6,701 nucleotides of DNA from an uncultured Clostridium sp. Its GTDB lineage: Bacteria > Bacillota > Clostridia > TANB77 > CAG-508. The stretch lies in NCBI GenBank assembly GCA_947057875.1, contig CAMSEX010000067.1:1-6701 (forward strand), read 5' to 3'. The position numbers and the translations under genes are program-made. The notes beneath the pieces were generated by a model. The model was not told the DNA's origin, did no database searches, and worked only from the letters and a program-made list of their open reading frames with translations. Every line of letters begins with the position of its first letter. The stretch's first letter is position 1. Positions 1-5,133 of this stretch are shown in pieces.

Positions 1-2
1 AT

Positions 3-95
3 GTTTTGCGAATGGGAGATGAGGTAACTGTTAAAGTGACTGGAATTGATGAGCAAGGACGTATTAATTTGAGTAAAAAAGATTTGTATGAGTAG
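3..95 (+). CDS. pnp: 3' end of an S1-domain protein, probably polynucleotide phosphorylase (partial)
   Basis: The frame starting at base 3 is open from the window edge to a TAG at 93-95 and gives 30 residues: VLRMGDEVTVKV, then TGIDEQGRINLSKKDLYE. This is the last part of an S1 RNA-binding OB fold: the 'GDEV.VKV..ID..GRI.LS.KD' pattern is the final strand pair that closes the domain. In polynucleotide phosphorylase, which degrades RNA 3' to 5' in the cytoplasm, the S1 domain is C-terminal and ends very shortly after LSRKD/LSRKA, as here, so pnp is the best call. Another S1-repeat protein (RpsA-like, or a YabR-type general stress protein) cannot be excluded from 30 residues. The gene is followed 16 bases later by a strong terminator, so it does not belong to the spoIIIA transcript. 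Confidence 0.72.
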   Translation, partial: VLRMGDEVTVKVTGIDEQGRINLSKKDLYE

Positions 96-110
96 AATAA
101 AAAGTATGTG

Positions 111-140
111 AAACTAAGAGGATTCCCCTCTTAGTTTTTT
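111..140 (+). terminator. Rho-independent terminator after pnp
   Basis: A perfect 11-bp inverted repeat (AAACTAAGAGG at 111-121 and CCTCTTAGTTT at 127-137) with a 5-base loop is followed by an unbroken T run to 140. It ends the pnp transcript. The gene on the other strand ends at 154, so the hairpin lies between convergent genes. Read on the minus strand the stem is followed by CACATAC before the next T run, so it looks much weaker in that direction. Confidence 0.93.
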
Positions 141-153
141 GTAGAAATAGTTT

Positions 154-585
154 TTACCAGCCATATACTGAAAAGGCTTGATTGTTTAGATAAGATTCAA
201 TGGTTTGTTTGATATAGGGAATAACATTATGAGGCAAATGATTTAAGTCATAAAAAGCTAATTCATCGCATTTGTCTGGCTCCATAATTTGAATTTTTCC
301 AGTATAATTTTGGCAAGTCAAAAAATAATCAATACTTTCTCGATGGGGAGTTTTGCGGTGCATAACATGAACAATCTGTAAATCTTTTTCAGAAATTTGA
401 ATACCAGCCTCTTCAAAAGCTTCTCTTTGCATAGCTTTTAGTACACTTTCATTTCCATCAAGATGACCTGCCACCACACTATAATTTCCATCTTCATAAC
501 CAGTATTAAATCTTCTCAGCAACAAAATTTTATTATCTTTTATTAAAATCAAATGTACAGCAATAACAGTTTTAAATCTTTCCAT
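154..585 (-). CDS. Nudix hydrolase (MutT-like), substrate unknown
   Basis: A 143-residue single-domain Nudix protein. The Nudix box GX5EX7REUXEEXGU is complete: G40, E46, R54-E55, E58-E59, G61 and I62. It therefore has the residues that bind Mg2+ and hydrolyse a nucleoside diphosphate linked to another moiety (NTP sanitising, nucleotide-sugar or cofactor hydrolysis). The strand before the box (AVHLILIKDNKILLLRR) and the 'VVAGHLDGNES' approach are typical of the MutT-like group, but nothing fixes the substrate. I chose the ATG at 583-585 rather than one eight codons upstream (607-609), because AAGGAG lies 6 bases before it and the upstream ATG has no ribosome binding site. The gene is monocistronic, convergent with pnp and divergent from spoIIIA, and has its own strong promoter. 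It is not an obvious sporulation gene. Confidence 0.93.
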   Translation of the reverse strand: MERFKTVIAVHLILIKDNKILLLRRFNTGYEDGNYSVVAGHLDGNESVLKAMQREAFEEAGIQISEKDLQIVHVMHRKTPHRESIDYFLTCQNYTGKIQIMEPDKCDELAFYDLNHLPHNVIPYIKQTIESYLNNQAFSVYGW

Positions 586-591
586 AAAAAT

Positions 592-597
592 CTCCTT
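592..597 (-). promoter_or_regulatory. Ribosome binding site deciding the Nudix start
   Basis: On the minus strand AAGGAG is followed by a 6-base A/T spacer and ATG at 585-583. This places the start at the second in-frame ATG. Confidence 0.85.
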
Positions 598-661
598 ATT
601 AATAATCATAAAACAATCATGAAATTTGTTTGTTTTTTAAACATCTAGTTTTATTGTTTTG

Positions 662-690
662 ATTATAAAACATTTGTTCTTAAATGTCAA
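662..690 (-). promoter_or_regulatory. SigA promoter of the Nudix gene
   Basis: On the minus strand TTGACA (690-685) and TATAAT (667-662) are both exact consensus hexamers separated by the ideal 17 bases. The transcript would start near 655, giving a leader of about 70 bases. The spacer contains an inverted repeat ACATTT-N6-AAATGT (670-687) that overlaps the -35 box and could be an operator, although the region is AT-rich and chance is possible. Confidence 0.85.
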
Positions 691-730
691 GTAAAAAATA
701 AAAATTTTTTATTTTTGGTTCTAATTTTTT

Positions 731-780
731 TTTGTATGAATATATATTAATAAATACTAAATAAAGAGAGGATAGAAAAA
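731..780 (+). promoter_or_regulatory. Leader of the spoIIIA operon with a possible SigE -10 element
   Basis: In Bacillus subtilis and clostridia spoIIIA is transcribed in the mother cell by SigE (consensus about KMATATT, 13-15 bases, CATACANT). Here AATACTAA at 753-760 resembles the -10 box and shares seven bases with the better SigE-like site at 5757-5764. There is no convincing -35 box at the right distance; GAATATA at 738-744 fits the sequence but is too close. AGAGAGG at 765-771 is the ribosome binding site for the TTG start at 781. The call rests mainly on the known regulation of this operon. Confidence 0.3.
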
Positions 781-1713
781 TTGAACCATATTCTAAAATA
801 TTTTCCTGATAAAATTGAGAAAAAAATAGCAGAAGAAATTTTGGACAAAGTGGATACTTTAGAAGAAATTAGGTTGCGCAGCCAAAGACCAATTATTTTG
901 AAGTTTCATGATGCGGAAAAAATCATAAAATATACAGTCACTACAGAAGAAATTTTGGCATGCTTGCAAATGATATGCGAGAATTCAATTTATACTTATC
1001 AAAATCAAATTTCTAGTGGATTTATTACTATAAAAGGTGGACATCGTGTTGGACTAACTGGTTCTTGTGTGCTAGAAGAAGGAAAAGTGATTAACATTAA
1101 TTATGTTTACAGTTTAAATTTTAGAATTGCAAGACAAGTGGTTGGAAGTAGTAATAAATTACTTCGCTATATTTTGAATTTGGAAGAAAACAATGTTTTT
1201 AATACACTTATTGTGGCGCCTCCAGGAGTTGGGAAAACGACAATTTTGAGGGATTTAATTAGACAAGTTTCCAGTGGTGTGAAAGAAATGAAATTTAAAG
1301 CCATTAATGTTGGCGTAGTAGACGAAAGAGGCGAAATTGCAGCACTCTATAAAGGAGTTCCTCAAAATGATATGGGTGTCAAAACAGACGTGATTGAAAA
1401 TGTACACAAAAGTGTTGGAATTCGTATGCTAATTCGTTCGATGGCACCTAAAGTTGTGGTGGCTGACGAAATTGGAAATAAAGACGATATTGAAGCTATC
1501 AATTATGCAATGTGTTCTGGTTGCAAAGGAATTTTTACAGCACATGGCGGAAGTTTTGAAGATATTATGCTAAACCCAGTTTTGAAAAATTTGCTCAATC
1601 TTCATGTTTTTGAAAAAGTAATTTTTTTAGACACCACACAAAAAGGGAATATTAGCGAAGTTTATGAAATAAATAAAAAAAATACGACTTATGAAAAAGT
1701 GGGAGATAAATAA
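781..1713 (+). CDS. spoIIIAA: Stage III sporulation protein AA, channel ATPase
   Basis: A 310-residue cytoplasmic ATPase of the secretion-ATPase (VirB11/GspE-like) group, thought to energise the SpoIIIA-SpoIIQ channel. Family marks, in order: HRVGLTG at 88-94; Walker A APPGVGKT at 146-153 (Ala where the first Gly is usual); the SpoIIIAA hallmark DERGEIA at 181-187; Walker B VVVADE at 225-230 followed by IG; and TAHG at 253-256. Length is normal for the family. The start is TTG, supported by AGAGAGG 9 bases upstream and by correct alignment of the N-terminal 'LP/FP..I...I.....LEEIRLR' pattern; no ATG with a ribosome binding site is available. It is the first gene of the operon, and its stop overlaps the spoIIIAB start by one base (TAATG), implying translational coupling. 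Confidence 0.97.
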   Translation: MNHILKYFPDKIEKKIAEEILDKVDTLEEIRLRSQRPIILKFHDAEKIIKYTVTTEEILACLQMICENSIYTYQNQISSGFITIKGGHRVGLTGSCVLEEGKVININYVYSLNFRIARQVVGSSNKLLRYILNLEENNVFNTLIVAPPGVGKTTILRDLIRQVSSGVKEMKFKAINVGVVDERGEIAALYKGVPQNDMGVKTDVIENVHKSVGIRMLIRSMAPKVVVADEIGNKDDIEAINYAMCSGCKGIFTAHGGSFEDIMLNPVLKNLLNLHVFEKVIFLDTTQKGNISEVYEINKKNTTYEKVGDK

Positions 1714-2222
1714 TGCTAACAATTTTAAAAATGATGCTGTTATTTTTAGTATTTGGAATTTGCACGATGCTCGGTATTCTGAAGGCGAAATCCTATGATA
1801 TCCGAGTGGAAGAATTAAAGAAAATGAAAAATGCGTTGGAAATGATGAAAAGTAAAATAGAGTTTACGTATGCGCCAATTAAAGATATTTTTGCGGAAGT
1901 TACAAAAGTTATTTATTCAAATGAGGAAAATATTTTTCAAAATACAGTAAACTTAATGGAGCAAAAAGGAATCACGCAAAGTTGGAATATGGCAGTCGAG
2001 AAAGAAATAAAATTAGGTAAAGAAGACAGGGAAACGTTAAAGATGTTTGGAAAATTGTTAGGAAAAACAGATAAAGCGGGACAAATTAATGAAATCAATG
2101 TGACAAGTCAACTGCTTAATGTACAAATTGAAAAAGCAGAACAGGAAAAAAATAAAAATTATAAATTATTTAAAACTTTAGGAAGTGTTGTTGGAATTGG
2201 GATTTGTATTATTTTAATATAA
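1713..2222 (+). CDS. spoIIIAB: Stage III sporulation protein AB
   Basis: A 169-residue protein with an N-terminal membrane segment (about 5-22), a helical middle region and a short hydrophobic C-terminus (about 156-169). This is the architecture of SpoIIIAB, which resembles the GspF/T2SS inner-membrane platform proteins and is thought to dock the SpoIIIAA ATPase. Family patterns seen are the amphipathic 'RVEELKKMKNALEMMKSKIE' helix (31-50), 'Y.PI.DIF..V' (53-63) and 'LGKTDKAGQ' (116-124). Length matches the family (about 170). It starts one base inside the spoIIIAA stop. The 71-base gap after it, before spoIIIAC, is unusually long for this operon and holds two inverted repeats. Confidence 0.95.
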   Translation: MLTILKMMLLFLVFGICTMLGILKAKSYDIRVEELKKMKNALEMMKSKIEFTYAPIKDIFAEVTKVIYSNEENIFQNTVNLMEQKGITQSWNMAVEKEIKLGKEDRETLKMFGKLLGKTDKAGQINEINVTSQLLNVQIEKAEQEKNKNYKLFKTLGSVVGIGICIILI

Positions 2223-2226
2223 AAAG

Positions 2227-2240
2227 TTTTAATATTAAAA
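2227..2240 (+). repeat. AT-only palindrome in the spoIIIAB-AC gap
   Basis: TTTTAATATTAAAA is a perfect 14-base palindrome starting 5 bases after the spoIIIAB stop. It has no G or C and no loop, so it would be a weak hairpin in RNA; as DNA it could be a protein site. It is the first of two inverted repeats in this gap. Confidence 0.5.
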
Positions 2241-2246
2241 ACGAGT

Positions 2247-2266
2247 AAATTTTGCAAGCAAAATTT
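2247..2266 (+). repeat. Hairpin in the spoIIIAB-AC gap
   Basis: AAATTTTGC-AA-GCAAAATTT is a perfect inverted repeat; a realistic RNA hairpin is an 8-bp stem with loop CAAG. It is followed by T and CACACA rather than a T run, so it is not a standard terminator. It ends 15 bases before the spoIIIAC ribosome binding site and could act as an mRNA stability or attenuation element. A related two-hairpin arrangement ending in TTTTCACACA occurs at 5771-5817. Confidence 0.6.
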
Positions 2267-2281
2267 TCACACATTTTATTT

Positions 2282-2287
2282 AGGAGG
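2282..2287 (+). promoter_or_regulatory. Ribosome binding site deciding the spoIIIAC start
   Basis: A full AGGAGG is 6 bases upstream of the ATG at 2294. It excludes a longer 78-codon reading frame that would begin at 2252 within the preceding hairpin. Confidence 0.92.
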
Positions 2288-2293
2288 AAATAT

Positions 2294-2488
2294 ATGGACG
2301 TTAATTTATTATTTAAAATTGCGGGGATTGGAATTATTGTGGCTGTGTTGCATCAAATTTTAAGTAAAGCTGGTCGTGAAGATCAAGCCATGATGACAAC
2401 ACTTGCAGGTATGATTATTGTACTTACTATTGTGATTAAGGAAATTAGTGAATTATTTGAAACAGTAAGGACGGTGTTTAATTTATAA
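2294..2488 (+). CDS. spoIIIAC: Stage III sporulation protein AC
   Basis: A 64-residue protein made almost entirely of two membrane helices (about 5-22 and 33-50) separated by the short polar 'SKAGREDQA' turn (24-32). This matches SpoIIIAC in length (64-68) and pattern, including the conserved 'IAGIGI..AVLHQ.L..AGRE..A......G.II.L'. It belongs to the integral membrane part of the mother-cell channel and is related to SpoIIIAD. The start is set by AGGAGG at 2282-2287. Its TAA overlaps the spoIIIAD ATG by one base (TAATG). Confidence 0.96.
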   Translation: MDVNLLFKIAGIGIIVAVLHQILSKAGREDQAMMTTLAGMIIVLTIVIKEISELFETVRTVFNL

Positions 2489-2869
2489 TGGAAATTATCA
2501 AAATCATAGGAATTGGTTTTATAACCTTAATTATCACAATTATTTTAAAGCAATACAGAAGTGAGTTTGCCTTTATGGCAGTTTTAATTGGTGGAGCAAT
2601 TATTTTGTTCTTGAGCATGGATACTTTAGTTGGAATTATTGAGTTTATCAAAAGTTTAAATAATCGATACAATAGTGCTTTTATTTCTGTTTTGCTAAAA
2701 ATCACTGGAATTTCAATTTTAACAGAATATGCAGTTAGTATTTGCAAAGATAGTGGCGAGAGTAGTATTGCCAATAAAATTGATTTGCGGGGGAAAAATT
2801 ATTGTCATTTCTTTGTCCATTCCTGTGATTTCGACAGCACTTGAATCACTAACAAAATTATTGCCATAA
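2488..2869 (+). CDS. spoIIIAD: Stage III sporulation protein AD, full length only with a +1 frameshift at CGG
   Basis: A membrane protein of the SpoIIIA channel. In the starting frame it reads as SpoIIIAD for 100 codons (membrane segments about 4-20, 27-50 and 65-83; conserved 'YAVSICKDSGESSIANKIDL' at 81-100), then meets CGG at 2788-2790. Beyond this the frame gives an unrelated 17-residue tail ending at TGA 2842-2844. Skipping one base gives GKIIVISLSIPVIS, then TALESLTKLLP and TAA at 2867-2869. That is the expected last membrane helix and C-terminus of the family, for a total of 126 residues (usual about 127-133). By stop codons alone the shift must lie within 2723-2841; the family motif 'L.GKII' narrows it to the CGG. 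The family usually has Ala or Gly before GK, so reading Gly (C skipped) fits better than Arg. Indel error or pseudogene are the alternatives, made less likely by the same event in spoIIIAF and spoIIIAG. Confidence 0.93.
2788..2791 (+). other. +1 frameshift site CGGG in spoIIIAD
   Basis: The zero frame reads TTG CGG GGG AAA; the frame needed afterwards reads GGA AAA ATT. The site lies in a G5A5 run (2789-2798), which makes a simple indel the main alternative explanation for this site taken alone. Confidence 0.75.
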
Positions 2870-2886
2870 AAATTGTATCATAAATA

Positions 2887-2893
2887 GAAAGGA
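2887..2893 (+). promoter_or_regulatory. Ribosome binding site bearing on the spoIIIAE start
   Basis: GAAAGGA ends only 3 bases before the ATG at 2897 but 9 bases before the in-frame ATG at 2903. The spacing favours 2903 (MDEFMQ), although 2897 cannot be ruled out. A stop at 2885-2887 bars any longer N-terminus. Confidence 0.6.
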
Positions 2894-2896
2894 CAT

Positions 2897-3979
2897 ATGA
2901 GAATGGACGAGTTTATGCAAAACCAAAAAAATGTTTTGGGAATTAACAATTTTTTGCAAAATGCTCAAAATTACACCAAAGAAAATTTTCCAGATTTGGA
3001 TATGGAAAACTTGTTTTCGAGTGCGATTACGGGAAATCTTGGCACTAATTTTTGGACAAACACGATTTTAAATTTTGCAGGGAATGAAGTGAAAATTGCC
3101 ATTCAACTCATGATAACAGTTTTAGTGGTTATCATTATTCACAGTATTTTCAAAGCCATTGTTGAGAATTTGGGAAATGATTCTACTTCTAAAATCATTT
3201 ATTTTATCCAATATTTAATCATTGTCACTTTAATTACAGATAGCTTTGTCTCTGTTATGAATTTAACGCGAGATACCATTAGCGAAATTACCAATTTTAT
3301 GAATTTGCTTATTCCGCTTTTATCAACCCTTATGTTAACAACAGGAGCAATTACAACAACAGGAATTATTCAGCCAATTTTACTTTTTATGATTAGTTTT
3401 ATCGGAAATTTTATTTCAGTTTTTTTAATACCAATGTTGTTGATTTCTATTACATTAGGCATTGTTTCTAATATTTCGGACAAAGTACAAATTAGCAAAT
3501 TATCGAAATTTTTAAATTCCTCGATTGTTTGGATTTTGGGCATTATTTTGACAGTGTTTGTTTGTTCTGTGTCCATTGAAGGAACACTCAGCAGTTCGGT
3601 TGACGGAATGACAGCCAAAACAGCAAAAGCAGCAGTTTCCAATTTTATTCCAGTAGTTGGGAAAATTTTAGGCGATTCAGTTGACAGCATCATTGGTTGT
3701 GGGAATATTTTGAAAAATGCAGTTGGCGTCATTGGTGTGATTGTTATTCTTGGAATTGTCATTTTGCCAATTTTAAAACTTGGTGTTTTGTGGATTTCTT
3801 TTCATGTGCTTTCTGGGGTTTGCGAAGTAGTTGCTGATGAGAAAATTGTCAAATTAATTGGGCAAATTTCAGATGGTTATAAAGTCATGCTAGCAATTCT
3901 GTTTTCTGTTTCTGTCATGTTTATGATTGGCATTACGCTGGTGCTTAAAATTACGAATAGTGCGCTCATGTACCGATAA
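2897..3979 (+). CDS. spoIIIAE: Stage III sporulation protein AE
   Basis: A 360-residue polytopic membrane protein (358 if it starts at 2903). About seven hydrophobic segments are visible: near 66-86, 100-118, 135-154, 158-190, 209-226, 272-300 and 331-352. The hallmark of the family is the conserved region 235-280, beginning VDGMTAKTAKAAVSNFIPVV and continuing GKILGDSVDSIIGC; 'ILPILKLG.....F' at 289-303 is also typical. SpoIIIAE is an integral membrane component of the mother-cell channel and a client of the YidC-like insertase SpoIIIJ in B. subtilis. It lacks the hydrophobic N-terminal signal-like segment that many homologues carry before the acidic '..F...' domain; a stop codon immediately upstream shows this is not a start-calling error. 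The reading frame is continuous and contains no in-frame CGG. Confidence 0.95.
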   Translation: MRMDEFMQNQKNVLGINNFLQNAQNYTKENFPDLDMENLFSSAITGNLGTNFWTNTILNFAGNEVKIAIQLMITVLVVIIIHSIFKAIVENLGNDSTSKIIYFIQYLIIVTLITDSFVSVMNLTRDTISEITNFMNLLIPLLSTLMLTTGAITTTGIIQPILLFMISFIGNFISVFLIPMLLISITLGIVSNISDKVQISKLSKFLNSSIVWILGIILTVFVCSVSIEGTLSSSVDGMTAKTAKAAVSNFIPVVGKILGDSVDSIIGCGNILKNAVGVIGVIVILGIVILPILKLGVLWISFHVLSGVCEVVADEKIVKLIGQISDGYKVMLAILFSVSVMFMIGITLVLKITNSALMYR

Positions 3980-4003
3980 TTTTGCTAAGAAAGGAAATGG
4001 AGC

Positions 4004-4532
4004 ATGATTGAGTTTTTTAGAAATTGGTGCGAAGAAATCATTGTTGCAGTCATTCTTTCCATTATCATAGAAGCCATTTTGCCGGAGGGAAATCATAAAA
4101 AATATGTCAAAGTTGTGATTGGAATTTATGTGATTTTTACAATGTTACATCCACTTTTGGGAAAACTAAATATGAATTTTGATTTTGAAAAAGAATTTAA
4201 TTTAGATACAGCGCAAGTTTCCAGCAATGTCAATACAGAAAACATTCGAGATTTGTATGCTAAGCGGAATTGAAGAAACATTGAAAAATGCCATTGAAGA
4301 AGAATTTGATTTAATAGTGAATTCTTTGCAAATTACGTATGATGAAAAATATGAAAATATAGAAGCAGTTGCTTTATGGATTCAGAATTCAAATGTGGTT
4401 CAAATTGAAAAAGTGCAGATAGGCAATCAAGTGCAACCAGAGCCAGAGGAGAATTCAGAGCTTTATCCAGAAGTCAAAAAGTATATTTCTGAAAATTATA
4501 AAATTGATAAAAATAATATTAGCATCAATTAA
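4004..4532 (+). CDS. spoIIIAF: Stage III sporulation protein AF, full length only with a +1 frameshift at CGG
   Basis: The N-terminal part has the SpoIIIAF signature: 'RNWCEEIIVAVILSIIIEAILPEG' split over a first membrane helix (about 12-27), then 'KKYVKVVIGIYVIF' and 'HPLL' covering a second helix (35-52). SpoIIIAF then exposes a ring-forming domain to the intermembrane space. At codon 88 (CGG, 4265-4267) the zero frame ends two codons later at TGA 4271-4273. After skipping one base it continues IEETLKNAIEEEFDLIVNSL and onward to TAA 4530-4532, giving 175 residues, close to the family's usual 190-206. Stop codons confine the shift to 4206-4270. The second part has no plausible independent start (no ribosome binding site before ATG 4227). 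AAGGA 8 bases upstream supports the start at 4004. The site is GGAATT, not a homopolymer, so a simple indel error is less plausible here. Confidence 0.92.
4265..4268 (+). other. +1 frameshift site CGGA in spoIIIAF
   Basis: The zero frame reads AAG CGG AAT TGA; the continuing frame reads ATT GAA GAA ACA. A UGA follows CGG after one codon, so any ribosome that does not shift terminates almost at once. Confidence 0.78.
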
Positions 4533-4555
4533 ATTTATGAAAGGAAGGATGCAAT

Positions 4556-5123
4556 ATGGAAAAGCTAAAAAAAATGTTGAAAGATAAAAGTAAAAAAACA
4601 GAAAATTTAATAGCATTTTTAGTGATTTTAGTTATAACTTTAATCATTATGAATAATATTATAAAAGAAGATGATACAAAAAAATCAAAGGATGTTTCAG
4701 GAACAGAATTGGTTAGCAGTGGCGTACAAAATCATGAAATGTCAACAGATTTAGAAAAAAGATTAGAATCTATTTTATCAAAAATAGATGGAGTAGGTAA
4801 AGTTTCGGTTTTGGTTACGTATTCGCAAAGTAATACAGTTATTCCAATGTATAATGAAAGTATGAGTAAAAGTGTTACAGAAGAAACGGATACTTCAGGA
4901 GGAGTCCGAACCATTCAGTCAGAGGATTCAGAAAAAAGCGTTGTGACAGGTTCTGACTCGAATCCAGTTACGCGGAAAAACAGTTTCTCCAAGCGTTGAA
5001 GGAGCAATTATTACGGCACAAGGTGCTAGCAATAGCAATGTAAAAGCGAATATTATAGTTGCTGTAGAAGCTGTAACAGGACTTGCAACCCACAAAATAC
5101 AAGTGTTTGAAATGAACAAGTAA
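4556..5123 (+). CDS. spoIIIAG: Stage III sporulation protein AG, full length only with a +1 frameshift at CGG
   Basis: SpoIIIAG forms the large ring of the channel in the intermembrane space. Here it has a short basic N-terminus, one membrane helix (about 17-34), a low-complexity linker, then the ring domain starting 'LEKRLESILSKIDGVGKVSV' (67-86) and 'LVTY'. At codon 140 (CGG, 4973-4975) the zero frame runs 7 more codons to TGA 4997-4999. Skipping one base gives KTVSPSVEGAIITAQGASNS, then NVKANIIVAVEAVTGLATHK and IQVFEMNK, ending at TAA 5121-5123. That 'P.VEG.II.AQGA....V...I..AVEA.TGL..HKI.V' segment is the strongly conserved C-terminal half of SpoIIIAG. Total length is 188 residues, normal for the family. 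Stop codons confine the shift to 4947-4996. The start has AAGGAAGGA 6 bases upstream. The stop overlaps the spoIIIAH ribosome binding site. Confidence 0.94.
4973..4976 (+). other. +1 frameshift site CGGA in spoIIIAG
   Basis: The zero frame reads ACG CGG AAA AAC; the continuing frame reads AAA ACA GTT. A run of five A follows, so a homopolymer indel is possible if this site is viewed alone, but the in-frame CGG is shared with the spoIIIAD and spoIIIAF sites. Confidence 0.78.
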
Positions 5124-5133
5124 GGAGGTAATC

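Noticed and set aside
2252..2293. Longer N-terminus for SpoIIIAC
   Set aside because: It would begin inside a hairpin without a ribosome binding site, whereas AGGAGG sits 6 bases before ATG 2294 and family length fits the shorter form.
2788..2798. -1 slippery heptamer (GGGGGAAAAA) as in classical programmed frameshifting
   Set aside because: The direction needed is +1 (or -2), and the spoIIIAF site has no slippery run.
4227..4532. A separate 101-residue protein starting at ATG 4227
   Set aside because: No ribosome binding site precedes it and its first residues are the out-of-frame reading of spoIIIAF; from 4269 it is the C-terminal part of SpoIIIAF.
2788..4976. The three frame breaks as independent sequencing or assembly indels
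   Set aside because: Possible for a single site in G5A5 or A5, but one site (GGAATT) is not a homopolymer, all three are +1, and all coincide with the only in-frame CGG codons of the window. Read-level data would still be decisive.
2788..4976. Simple reassignment of CGG to another amino acid such as Trp or Gln
   Set aside because: A changed meaning would not restore the reading frame; one extra base must also be skipped at each site.
2488..5123. spoIIIAD, AF and AG as decayed pseudogenes in a lineage losing sporulation
   Set aside because: Sequence on both sides of each break is well conserved, with no other stops or indels, true stops are in place, ribosome binding sites are intact and the other five genes are undamaged.
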